A DNA stretch of 64,000 nucleotides from Helicostylum pulchrum (lineage: Eukaryota > Mucoromycota > Mucoromycetes > Mucorales > Mucoraceae). The position numbers were made by a program, and so were the translations under genes. Below, in pieces: positions 54,824-64,000 of this stretch; within the stretch, counting starts at the first letter, position 1; each line of letters opens with the position of its first letter. The notes under the pieces were generated by a model, which saw only the letters and a list, made by a program, of their open reading frames with translations, made no database searches and was not told the DNA's origin. The stretch is from contig JAIXMO010000034.1 of NCBI GenBank assembly GCA_025677825.1, forward strand, positions 216,001-280,000, read 5' to 3'.

Positions 54824-56669
54824 CTGTAGCGGCTCTATTTAAGAGCATCTACCGCGGTATGTAAAAGGGGGCAAAAGCCAAATTTGGGCATAAAAATTTA
54901 CACACTTTATCCACCACGGTAGGTGTAAAACTTAAGTCAAATTTACCCTTATTATCGTGCAGTGGATAACTACTTCTACAAAAAAAAAAGCTCACTGAGA
55001 TCCCTGAGTTTAAATAATCGCTCACATAAGAAATCACTGATAAAATTAGCAGTTATAATGAAAAATGGTTTTTATTTTTTAAAGAAACAGGAAACGCTTT
55101 TTGAACCCTACTTTCTTCATAAAAAATAGTTGTTTTAAATATATCTTTGATAAACAAAATTAAAAACGAACGTTTTTTTTTTCGATTTTCATTTTTGGTG
55201 GTCAACCCCTATTGTGTTTTTGTGGTTATTTTATATTTACTTCAGATCCAATTAGTTTATCTTTGTGAAAAAAACATGGATGGTATAAATCTCGTTTGGA
55301 CGCTTCTAATCCATTTTAAATCATAGTCTTAATGCTAAAACTGAAAGAGTAATCGCTGTTTTAGACGTTTTTTTTTTGGAAAAAAAAATACACTTTTTTA
55401 GTGTAACATCGTGTAACCATTCTCAAAGCTTCGCGGTTATATAAAATGTAGTTTTTTATAACCGTGTTTGGTTATAGCACCGAATGTAACTATTTAAAAA
55501 CTATATATTGGATGTTTATAAACAAAAGTGCTACATCTAAAACTGGGCGAGAAAACGCGCTTTAAAGAATTCGCTAATTTAAGGATCGCCTAACTCAAAT
55601 TTAGCGGGAAAAAAAGCGTCTAAAATGGTGATTACTCGGTCAGTGTTTTTATTAAAAATATTATTTTAAATGGATTCAATGCGCCTAAATGAGCTCTTTA
55701 TTATCATTGTTTTTTCCACACAAAAAGCCTAATTGGATCCGAAGTAATTTCAAAATAACCTCAAAAACACAAAAGGGGTTGACCCCCCAAAATGACCAAA
55801 AATGATCAAAAATGATCGACTGAAGGAAAAAATAAAAAATCGAGAAAAATATAAAGCAACAAGCAGTTTTCTATAACTGATATTAAAGACAACATTCCAA
55901 GGAGTAACTTTTGCTACGTAACCTGGAAAAAAACCATTTCCTGATGTTTAATTATACAAAGAAAACACCTTATTTCGATCACTGTAAAAATGACTTTTTT
56001 TAGAAGTTACTTCTAAACCTTTACTTAAAAAGACGCGTTTTTAAAATGGTAATAGATGAAAAATGATGTATTGTAATACTTTAAATAGTCCTTGAATTTA
56101 CCCAAGTTATTGTACAGAAAAATATGCTGTGTATCGCTTTCTGTAGGAGTTCAAACATTAAAATTATGTTGAATTCAATTAAAATTTTATTGGTGTCAAT
56201 TAAAATAATACACAACTCTTTATTGGAATACCACATAACAGTACGTTTAAAAACTACTAACTATAATATATAAGACTAAAAGGTATCTTTGCGTTTACTT
56301 TATTTGGCTTACACTGCATCCCTTTCCAATCTTTCATCACTTTGCAGCAGTCTGTATTTAACTACTTTTCCTAGTTAAATTTCTAAAGATTCACTGCTGT
56401 TACGCGCTACAATCAATTCTAAATGTATTGTCCTTATATTTAATTACTTTGTAAGGTTTATTTTATTATCCTCTATCTATAGGTTTGATTATTATCCCTT
56501 TGTTTTAATAATATCGATTTGATTGTACACTTTTGAAGACTTGATGCTTTTATATAAATAAAACTTTTTTTTTTTATGATCACTTTTAACTTTATTTTAT
56601 ATATTTAGTAGTTCTGTGAAGTAGTACACCACCCTTAAATCAGATCACCCCTAAATAGAGCCGCTACTG
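54824..56669. mobile_element. Fold-back element, copy B
   Basis: Complete copy of 1846 bp. Ends are CTGTAGCGGCTCTATTTAAG (left) and, on the opposite strand, CAGTAGCGGCTCTATTTAGG (right), each flanked by TA (54822-54823, 56670-56671). The interior has a second, long imperfect inverted repeat of about 190 bp per arm: 55185-55380 and 55610-55840. Both arms contain GGTCAACCCC, GAGGTTATTTT-like, CAGATCCAATTAG-like and GTAATC..TTTTAGACG blocks, with a loop of about 230 bp. No transposase frame is present, so movement would need a partner element. TA flanks suggest the Tc1/mariner superfamily. It matches copy A in inverted orientation. Confidence 0.8.
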
Positions 56670-56709
56670 TACCTCACTGATAAAATATTGTAAAATAAAT
56701 TTTTTTTAG

Positions 56710-56880
56710 GGCAAGATTGGCCGGGAGTATATCAGAAGTTGGGATATCATCGACGACATTAAACGTATCGATCGGTTTTCAAAGAGGCCCCTCTTAACAG
56801 CGACAGAAGGGGATGTTAGGGTGGATCGTAAACCTAAAAGACGAAAGACATCGGTACGTCGTGGCCATCGATATTTATGA
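56710..56880 (+). pseudogene. Orphan 3' exon-like fragment
   Basis: After a T-run and AG (a good acceptor), 57 codons stay open to TGA: GKIGREYIRSWDIIDDIKRI, FSKRPLLTATEGDVRV, then KPKRRKTSVRRGHRYL. It is GC-richer than its surroundings and basic at the end. Fold-back element B ends 40 bp upstream, so the 5' part may have been displaced. Family unknown. Confidence 0.3.
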
Positions 56881-57238
56881 TTACTCTTTGGGTTTTATAC
56901 AAGTAACCTTAAAGCATAAGAGCAACTAATCATAACAGTAGTGACCTTTATCGAAAGTAACCTTTGAGGACTGGATATAAGCTGAGGGGAGGGGGGAAAC
57001 GCTTGGGATTTATTATTAAAATAAAAATATCTTGCATGTGTATCGAGTTTCGATTTCTTTAATCTTTTGAAAATACTCTTAAAAGTAAAAAATTATAATC
57101 AAAAATGTTGCAAAGGCAGAATATGCGGTATAAAATATGTACTAAACTAAATTCTTTCCGTCTTTCAAATAGGCTTCTACCTTTAATAATAATTCAATTT
57201 TTTAAAAGGGAGGGTCACTGTAATAGTTATAAATAAAA
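56881..57238. other. Spacer, nothing recognised
   Basis: AT-rich, with a short G-run near 56984. Confidence 0.35.
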
Positions 57239-57327
57239 TTAAAATACGTTCTTGAGGTTTGCTTGAATCAAGATCTCAGTTGCCTCCGCTTCGGCTTCCA
57301 ATGTGGTAAAAGGTTTTCCGCTGGGTT
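57239..57327 (-). pseudogene. Second orphan exon-like fragment
   Basis: After a TTTTTAAG acceptor the frame reads PSGKPFTTLEAEAEATEILI then QANLKNVF and TAA at 57239-57241. It is GC-rich and codon-like, but no matching upstream exon was found on the minus strand. Too short to name. Confidence 0.25.
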
Positions 57328-57778
57328 CTTAAAAATGAAAAATGGTCAATTTTTATCTGATCATTTTTTTTTTTAAGAAAAAAAAGGTACAGTAATGTAG
57401 ATAAATACAACTGGTCAAGTTCCAGATGATTAGCTAAAATGAAATCTATAAATGTATGTAGAATACTAATAACGATACGTGGGTTTTAAGAGAGCCAAAA
57501 GTGAAAATTACTTTTTTTGGAGGACCCTTTTTTTATATTACATTGATCGGTTAAAGAAAGGTGGTACTTTTTACGCAAGACAACGTGCAAAAAAAGTTTA
57601 TTTTGTCACAATATAAAGTGTAACCCACTTGACTCAAGTAAGTAATTTTTAAAAAAAAGGGGGAAAGGGACCGGGGTTTTTTTTTCTTTTTTCTTTTGTA
57701 CGAAATTTTCTAATTTTCCCTATTTCCTTTGGGGGTGAGATTTTATAACAATATTTGAGTTCTTTTTTATATACACCG

Positions 57779-57816
<38 letters not shown>

Positions 57817-57934
57817 GTATATTAAAAAAAAAAGCATAAATAAACGAAACTTTACCATCAAAACAACGACAACAGCAACATACGTATATACAGCAGCAAT
57901 ACTAAATAAAAATAAAATAAAAAGAGATAGAGAA
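57328..57934. other. Promoter and leader of the kelch-BTB gene
   Basis: Contains a T33 homopolymer (57781-57813) and an A/C-rich leader with CAACAACGACAACAGC-type triplets before the ATG at 57935. No gene seen. Confidence 0.45.
57781..57813. repeat. Poly-T homopolymer
   Basis: 33 consecutive T residues about 120 bp before the kelch-BTB start. Confidence 0.97.
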
Positions 57935-60403
57935 ATGCCTTCTACTATGCAAATGCAATCTATCTCTGGTATTATTACACAAATACATGCAACATTAGAA
58001 GAAGTACCTCCTGCTTTAGTTGGTTCCTCTGTCAATGTAATTGGTAACAAAGTTTATGTCTTCGCTGGTCGATTAGCAACGTCTCGAAAAATGACAAATT
58101 ATTTATACATTCTCGATCTCCATACACTTGTTTGGACTCGCCATATTCCACCACCTGATTCTGATAAACCACCCATGGCTCGTTACTTTCATTCTGCTAG
58201 TGTATACAAAAACCAACTTATTATATTTGGTGGTATGGGTTACTCTAGACTTTCAAACGATGGACTTTGTGTATTGGATGACATTAGTGTATTAGATGTA
58301 AATACAATGTGTTGGACTTCACCTCCTATTCAACCTTCTTTATATTCACCTCAGTCTAGATACGCTCATTTGTCTTCTATTGCAGAAGATAAATTGATTG
58401 TAGTAGGTGGACAAGATTTAGATAATAATTATTTGGATGAAATGAATGTATTGAACCTAAAGAATTGGGAATGGGAACAAGTCAAGACCTTTGAAAAACA
58501 TGTAGGTGCTTATCGATCTGTAGCAGTAACTGCACCGCCTGGTACAAGAATTCCTAGTAATTCATACATGATGAAAAATGAAGAAGGTAATACAACAGCT
58601 GCAGAAGAAATCAATTCTAATACAATCACTGGCGAAAATGAAAATGATGCTATCAATAGTAATAATTTAAATGGTGCTAGTCATCGTACTTCTACTGTGC
58701 GTCAATTTGGTTCCAACTTACAAACACCTGATGAACCTAATCCTGTTTATCTTTATACTAATTATAATTTTGCTGATGTTAAGCGTGAATTACAATTAAT
58801 TTATTCTACTGCTCAAGTAGAAGATTATTCAAACTTGATGAATGGTTCTGTCATGCCTCCTGGCCTAAGATTTCCTACCGGTCATACCCTCGGTAATCAC
58901 TTGATATTGGCTGGTACTTATTTATCTCCACAGGCTCAATCATATACCATTTGGTCTTTAGATCTCGCTAAATTAACTTGGTCTCGTATTGAAACTGGTA
59001 CCGTATTTAATTCAGGTTCTTGGAATCGTGGTGTATTATATGAAGATGAAAACAAGTTTCTGGTATTTGGTAACACCAATCGCAGCTTATTAGATGATTA
59101 TAATCACAGACAAGTTAATTTTGATCATATTGCTATGGTCGATTTAGAAGCTTTCGGTGTTTATTCTTTACCTAAACTCACTTGTTCTTCCTTAGCTCAG
59201 GAGATGGGTCTTCGTCTTTTAAATGAACCTGCTGTTTCTGATTTTCATATCATCACTCAAGATAATCTTAGTATTCCTGTAAATTCTGCTGTATTATGTC
59301 AACGTTGGCCTTACTTTGCTAATCTAATGAAAGATAATCACGAAACCGTTATTAAACAACCGATTTCAAAACGTTCGAGTGTAGTTATAGAGGAAGAAGA
59401 AGAAGAAGAAAAGGAAGTAGCATCTGCTACTTCTTCTATTGCAGAAGTACCTCCACAACAACCTCAACAACAACAGCAACAACAACAGCAAGAGGTAGAA
59501 GAGGGTGGACAAGAATTAGTATTGATTAAAAGTCATTACATGTCTTTTCCTTATCCACATACAGTTGTAATTGCATTATTACAATTTATTTATACTGATA
59601 ATTTATTAACTGCACAACAATACCAACCACACATTTTATCACAACTGCTGCTTTTGTCAGACATGTACGACATTCCGCGCCTTCGAGAATTATCTACGCA
59701 TGCGTTACATCAAATGCTAAACATGTCTACTGCCCCATTGATTTTCGAAACAGCTGCTCTATCTCATCAAACCAGTCTTCAAATTCGAGCACTCAAAATG
59801 ATGATTGCAGCTAAAAAGATGATTCAACAACAACAAAATTTACAACAACAGGTGATTCGATCTCGTACTGTATCTTCACCTAATGCTACCAGTTCATCTT
59901 CGATGGAAATACCAACATCTATTTCTCCCACCACCTCTTTATCCTCATCTAGCTATAATAATAATAATACTTCATTTGAAACGCCACCTGTTTCTTCTCG
60001 ATTATCTTTAGCTGCTACTGCAGCTTCAAATTATGATACAAATTCACCTACTTTACAGTCGTTTCGTACGTCTACTACGAGTCGAAAACCTTCTTTAAGT
60101 GTCAATCAAAGAACAAATTATGGTATAGCAAATGCAAATCCTCGAGCTTCGACATTTAGCGGTGCTACATTTTATTCTCCTACCAGAAATACGTATAGTC
60201 CTCCAACTACGCCTCATCAACAACACTCTTATCCTGCATCCGAAATTGATATTAGCTCGCAACGATCTACTAGTCCTACTCCTCCTAATGCGAAACCTGT
60301 AAAAGAAAAAAAGAAGAAAAAGGCATTTTTAGAAGCCTTTGGTAAATTTTCTTCATCTATTTCGTTTCAAAATAATAATAATAATAGCAGTAATAGTAAT
60401 TAA
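57935..60403 (+). CDS. Kelch-repeat and BTB-domain protein (Ral2/LZTR1-like architecture)
   Basis: A single exon of 822 residues starts at the ATG at 57935; the 60 codons above it are poly-Phe/Lys from homopolymers. Kelch repeats span residues ~30-400 (GNKVYVFAGRLATSRKMTNY, NQLIIFGGMGYSRL, DKLIVVGGQDLDNNYLDEMN, NKFLVFGNTN), forming a beta-propeller. A BTB domain begins near 435 (SDFHIITQDNLSIPVNSAVL) and is interrupted by a Glu run and a polyQ run (59390-59493). It resumes with MSFPYPHTVVIALLQFIYTD and LLLSDMYDIPRLRELSTHAL. The Ser/Thr-rich tail ends KEKKKKKAFLEAFGKF, possibly membrane-binding. Fungal Ral2 (Ras pathway) and animal LZTR1 share the kelch-plus-BTB layout; a Ras or cullin-3 adaptor role is inference. 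Confidence 0.85.
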   Translation: MPSTMQMQSISGIITQIHATLEEVPPALVGSSVNVIGNKVYVFAGRLATSRKMTNYLYILDLHTLVWTRHIPPPDSDKPPMARYFHSASVYKNQLIIFGGMGYSRLSNDGLCVLDDISVLDVNTMCWTSPPIQPSLYSPQSRYAHLSSIAEDKLIVVGGQDLDNNYLDEMNVLNLKNWEWEQVKTFEKHVGAYRSVAVTAPPGTRIPSNSYMMKNEEGNTTAAEEINSNTITGENENDAINSNNLNGASHRTSTVRQFGSNLQTPDEPNPVYLYTNYNFADVKRELQLIYSTAQVEDYSNLMNGSVMPPGLRFPTGHTLGNHLILAGTYLSPQAQSYTIWSLDLAKLTWSRIETGTVFNSGSWNRGVLYEDENKFLVFGNTNRSLLDDYNHRQVNFDHIAMVDLEAFGVYSLPKLTCSSLAQEMGLRLLNEPAVSDFHIITQDNLSIPVNSAVLCQRWPYFANLMKDNHETVIKQPISKRSSVVIEEEEEEEKEVASATSSIAEVPPQQPQQQQQQQQQEVEEGGQELVLIKSHYMSFPYPHTVVIALLQFIYTDNLLTAQQYQPHILSQLLLLSDMYDIPRLRELSTHALHQMLNMSTAPLIFETAALSHQTSLQIRALKMMIAAKKMIQQQQNLQQQVIRSRTVSSPNATSSSSMEIPTSISPTTSLSSSSYNNNNTSFETPPVSSRLSLAATAASNYDTNSPTLQSFRTSTTSRKPSLSVNQRTNYGIANANPRASTFSGATFYSPTRNTYSPPTTPHQQHSYPASEIDISSQRSTSPTPPNAKPVKEKKKKKAFLEAFGKFSSSISFQNNNNNSSNSN

Positions 60404-60571
60404 ATAAAAATCGTACGATTTTTTTTTTCGGGGGTTCCATTTTTCGGGATAACTATTTATCCAACAATAAAAAGGGCTTTCTAATTTAGAGACGAATGTA
60501 AAAAACTTTAGGTAAAAAATACTACTTTATTTTTAAAAAATTGAAAATAGACACCTTTTTTTTAAAAAATA

Positions 60572-62440
60572 TCAAGAGTCTTGTTTGTTTTCCATTATTC
60601 TATTGACTTCTTGGTGATATTGAAGCGATGGATGAACAAGAATAGCTTGATTTATATGTCCAGGATTTGTTATCAACATTTTAATGTTGGGAATATCCAA
60701 ATGAAAGTATTCGATATGCTTACAAGCAACGTTAATATTTAATATATCATCGACGTCAAATGTTCTATGATAGGCATCACCATTATCAAAGCATTGTTCG
60801 ACATGATACTTGTTTCCAGAATAATATAAAGTATTAGAACCCTTTTCTATGCATAAATGAAATTGAGAATAATCATCTTGACTATCTTCATGGCCTGTGT
60901 CTTTCCAATGAATTGCAGTCACCAATGTATTGTAAATAGGTAAATCCCATATACTATCGTATTCAAAATCGGAATCGATAATACACAATAGAGTTAAACT
61001 AGGAATTCGTTTCGATAACTCTTGCAGAGCCATATTTGAAAATTCGCAACAATCAAATATCAGTACTTGCAGTGTATTAGAAATTGTTAACTCAGGGTCA
61101 CATCGGGTGAATAAAAAGTTTGCTAATTCGAGTGATTCTAGGTGAAGACAGTGTTTAAAGATATAATCCAAACAGTATCCATGTACATCGTTTTTGTGCA
61201 ACTCTCGATTATTGAGTTCTTGGTATAGCGTATAAGCATCACCAAAGTCTAGGGAAATTCCTACTAAATTACGACCGAATCTCTGGATTAGTTCTCTGTG
61301 TGGCAAAACTGTGTACAATGCATTTACAGGTTGAACGCACTGTACAATAAATTTTCTTCTTGTCATATTTATATACTGTGGGTGATTGTGGTCGTTTTCG
61401 TAACGTATTTCAAGGATACCATCAAAATTAACATCATCTAAAAAACCAGAGGCTACACCAACTGCGTTTTCTACATAGAGTTGTTCAATATTTAAAGTAT
61501 ATATTTTTTTATATGCGTTTGATAAGAATTCTACACAAGCTTCGGTCGATAATGAATTTTCTAATGAGAGTTGACTTTTGAGTGTGATCATTGCAAATGC
61601 AAGGTTTAATAACCTGAGTTTAGGAAATGTTGCCATAATATACTTTAACATTTTACTGGAGGGCATAATGATACCAGATCCTATAAATCCCTCCACTTGT
61701 GTACACGGTTTTCTTGAAGTTAAATCTATAACTTGATCAAATGTTGAAGTACGTCGATGTTGATTTATTTCTACTAGTTGTAACGATGAAAAGTTTTTAA
61801 TGATGGAATCAATCTTGTATAAACTTTCCGAATCTTTTATATAATACATTAGGTATTTTAAGCGAGGAAATGATTTTAAACCCAAGAGTAGTTCGTTATC
61901 TGTTGAACCAAGATTGATTTGTTCGGCTCTGTCAGATATCATCAGACATGTCAAGCGATCACGCAATACCCAACTGGTGTATTCGTAAGCACGTATATCT
62001 TCATCTTTCATAGAAGGAAATGGTATATTCTCTAATAAAAGACAGTTGCCCTGATCAAGTTGTTGCATGATTTGTTTGAAGAAGGAGTTACCAGGGTTAA
62101 ATCCAACAGTTTCGATCGTTTTAATATTGTTACAAAATTGCAAGATATCGGAAAGGCAATTTTCTAAGCATTCGGCACTGTTTGATTCGACGTCTCCAAA
62201 AACCGATATTTTCTTTACAAGTAAACTCGGTCCACCTATTCTTCGTGCGTTCACCATGCAATTAGCAAAACAAGTTATTTGTAATGAGCTAGAAAGTTCA
62301 ACGTTATTGTAAACTATGTCTTGTGTTGCTTTATGCCAGTTGCTGCATATTATTAAACAAGTTGAAAGGTCAATTGGGTTTGTGAGTTGACCAAGAATGC
62401 AGTACAAGATCTCGATGGGCAAACCACCCCATGAAGCCAT
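60572..62440 (-). CDS. F-box protein with leucine-rich repeat-like C-terminus
   Basis: A single exon of 622 residues. The start is the ATG at 62440, which puts the F-box (GLPIEILYCILGQLTNPIDL) at the N-terminus; the frame extends 48 codons further up without family features. The F-box would bind Skp1 in an SCF ubiquitin ligase. The rest has irregular leucine-rich units (LKSFPRLKYLMYYI, MATFPKLRLLNLAFAMITLK, HCLHLESLELANFLF, LSKRIPSLTLLCIIDSDF) that would select substrates. This is a large, poorly characterised family in Mucorales; the relic at 25566-26982 appears to belong to the same family. It is convergent with the kelch-BTB gene, stops 168 bp apart. Confidence 0.8.
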   Translation of the reverse strand: MASWGGLPIEILYCILGQLTNPIDLSTCLIICSNWHKATQDIVYNNVELSSSLQITCFANCMVNARRIGGPSLLVKKISVFGDVESNSAECLENCLSDILQFCNNIKTIETVGFNPGNSFFKQIMQQLDQGNCLLLENIPFPSMKDEDIRAYEYTSWVLRDRLTCLMISDRAEQINLGSTDNELLLGLKSFPRLKYLMYYIKDSESLYKIDSIIKNFSSLQLVEINQHRRTSTFDQVIDLTSRKPCTQVEGFIGSGIIMPSSKMLKYIMATFPKLRLLNLAFAMITLKSQLSLENSLSTEACVEFLSNAYKKIYTLNIEQLYVENAVGVASGFLDDVNFDGILEIRYENDHNHPQYINMTRRKFIVQCVQPVNALYTVLPHRELIQRFGRNLVGISLDFGDAYTLYQELNNRELHKNDVHGYCLDYIFKHCLHLESLELANFLFTRCDPELTISNTLQVLIFDCCEFSNMALQELSKRIPSLTLLCIIDSDFEYDSIWDLPIYNTLVTAIHWKDTGHEDSQDDYSQFHLCIEKGSNTLYYSGNKYHVEQCFDNGDAYHRTFDVDDILNINVACKHIEYFHLDIPNIKMLITNPGHINQAILVHPSLQYHQEVNRIMENKQDS

Positions 62441-63515
62441 CTGGGGGAGAGGGGAAAGGAAGAAGTGCGGATAATAAAAAACAGTATTTTTTTTCCTGAC
62501 AAAATGTGGGAATTTTGAACTCTTTGGATTATAAGCAATACAGGTATAATTTGAGAACTGTGTATACTGTAGTGACTGTCTCAAACTGGAGCTTATCTCC
62601 TCTACCTCGTTTTGTTTTGTTTGTGGTCATTTTATGTACGGATCATCCAAATGGGAAAACATGACATTTTTTCTTTTTTTTTTCAACTTTATTCCGTTTT
62701 ACTCACGATTCATCTTTTTAGATGTGACTCACACGAGCAGAAAAAGGAAGGATATTATAAATACATACGATCAAGTAGTACAAGATGTTCCCTCTGCATG
62801 ACCTTGTTCATTTAGAACTGTTAATGGGCCTTTTTCTGTGCACTTGTCGGGATTTGTTATAAAAAAGGAGTATAAACCTTCCACATACATTTTAGTTTGC
62901 CAAGTTTGGATAAGCAAACTTTTCATCCTCTTCATACCTCTATATATAATTGTCTTGCAACTTATCCCACCTTATGGCTGCTAATCATGCAGTAAACTCG
63001 TGTTTTTAGCCAAACATAAAAACCAAAAAATCTAGCATTAAATTTTTGACGTGCTTCATCCCCCAAGAATTGCATAATTATTTGAGACAAGCAATTAGTT
63101 ATTGTTTTAACTCGAGCTCTTTCAGTTAAAGTATGTCAAATAGAGTCTCTTTTTTGTGAACCTCTTTATTTTTTATAATTCTTCGCTCATGTCATCCATA
63201 GAGACTTTAAAAACTGAAACTGCCAAGGTTGCATAGAATGGACCCTTAATTATTAGACCCTTTTTTCTCTAGAAACGTAAATAAATTTTGGCAGCTGCAA
63301 TATATAAAGTCAAACCACCTCCTGACTTTGCCTTTTTAATTATTGTTTCTGATTGAGTTCTGCGTCAAAACTTTACGTACATCCGCCAAGAACTAAAAAG
63401 AGGCATTTATCTCCTTGTATAATCTAATTACAATTGATATGTGTCAAGCCAGTATTTTCATTTCATAAAACAAAAAACACAAAAAACACTATGGCGTCAC
63501 ATACTTTTGACGGTC

Positions 63516-63550
<35 letters not shown>

Positions 63551-63853
63551 AAATTTTTAGCTACGCGCCTGAATTCAACATGATAGGTCTTGGTAATTTT
63601 AAATAATATCTTTTTCCCAAAAAAAAAAGGCTTTTCTTCTTCTTGTTCCCGTTTCTTTTGTTATAACAACATAACGAAAATTACAGTCTTATATATACAA
63701 ATATAAAAGAGAGGAGAAAATAAAAGTCTCTTTTTTTTATACAGAGAGAGAGAAAAGTAGTTTAGTCGCTTTTTTATTTATTACAAGTCTTTTTTATAAA
63801 CATATTCACAGTTGTTGTAATTCAATTTCCAAAAAAAAAAGGGAACAACACAG
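62441..63853. other. Spacer between the F-box gene and an RS-rich gene
   Basis: Contains the F-box promoter and, near the right side, a T30 homopolymer (63518-63547), a CT-rich leader and GAGAGA tracts before the ATG at 63854. No gene or RNA recognised. Confidence 0.45.
63518..63547. repeat. Poly-T homopolymer
   Basis: About 30 consecutive T residues. Confidence 0.95.
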
Positions 63854-64000
63854 ATGGACGATCGCACATATTCGAAATCGAGAGAAAAATCTCTGGAACG
63901 TAGCAGTCAAGATAAAAAAGCACATACGTCAGATAAACGAAGTCGAGACGAACACTATGGAAGTAGTGATCGTCATCATCACAGTAGTCATCGTGAAAAA
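63854..64000 (+). CDS. RS/HS-rich protein, N-terminal part
   Basis: A frame of 49 codons from the ATG at 63854 continues off the right edge. It is Ser/Arg/Asp/His-rich (YSKSREKSLERSSQDKKA; SSDRHHHSSHREK), like the RS-type tails of splicing factors such as U2AF large subunit or SR-like RNA-binding proteins. Any RRM would be outside the window. The upstream leader is pyrimidine-rich with a long A-run just before the start. Confidence 0.55.
   Translation, partial: MDDRTYSKSREKSLERSSQDKKAHTSDKRSRDEHYGSSDRHHHSSHREK

Noticed and set aside
57755..57934. Upstream extension of the kelch-BTB frame
   Set aside because: Translates a 33-bp T-run and A-rich leader into poly-Phe and Lys; the ATG at 57935 precedes recognisable sequence.
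1..64000. CRISPR arrays, operons, bacterial genes
   Set aside because: No regularly spaced repeats; spliced genes and AT-rich spacers show eukaryotic nuclear DNA.

Overview
This is a nuclear contig segment from a filamentous early-diverging fungus, most likely Mucorales (Mucoromycota). The inference rests on very AT-rich spacers, many 45-100 nt GT...AG introns, polyglutamine tracts, and protein families recalled as typical of that order (GRAM-PH sterol glucosyltransferase, VAC7, a CaaX-ended SKT5-like protein, Fanzor-like and Helitron relics). No rRNA, tRNA or CRISPR was recognised. Exon boundaries were joined by hand and the phases checked.

Layout. 1-3960: a BAR-domain protein running off the left edge (-), a BTB/T1 protein (-) with a decayed tandem copy of its C-terminus, and an unrecognised pseudogene. 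4537-15545: three metabolic genes, transketolase (+), sterol 3-beta-glucosyltransferase ATG26 (-, 12 exons) and mitochondrial aconitase (-). 15816-16856: a broken Fanzor/TnpB-like gene. 17521-21457: a tight same-strand run of RNA-metabolism genes, MPP6, DCP1 and RPB3. 21551-23453: a decayed Tc1/mariner element with long inverted ends, lying between RPB3 and the last codon of ERG26. 24640-38250: a transposon graveyard with two Helitron helicase pieces, an F-box-like pseudogene, a Ty3/gypsy-like relic and other decayed coding fragments. One intact small secreted cysteine-rich protein gene sits inside it. 39561-52419: a gene-dense host block with UCH deubiquitinase (+), VAC7 (-), a GT2-like membrane glycosyltransferase (-), a short bZIP factor (+), a membrane SH3 protein (+), an HRI-type eIF2alpha kinase (+) and a prenylated Sel1-repeat protein of the SKT5/Chs4 type (-). 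52420-57700: mostly non-coding, with a second copy of a fold-back element and orphan exon-like fragments. 57935-62440: a kelch-BTB protein (+) and an F-box protein (-), convergent. 63854-64000: start of an RS-rich protein.

How the genes relate. ERG26 makes sterol and ATG26 glucosylates it. MPP6, DCP1 and RPB3 act in nuclear RNA decay, cytoplasmic decapping and transcription. VAC7 (PI(3,5)P2 control), SKT5-like (chitin synthase activation) and the SH3 protein point to membrane and cell-wall morphogenesis. These are ordinary housekeeping genes without operon logic. The unusual material is in the repeats: two ~1.8 kb fold-back elements in inverted orientation bracketing a 16 kb gene block, two Helitron loci whose helicase pieces break at the same conserved motif, and the secreted cysteine-rich gene between a Helitron and a fold-back element.
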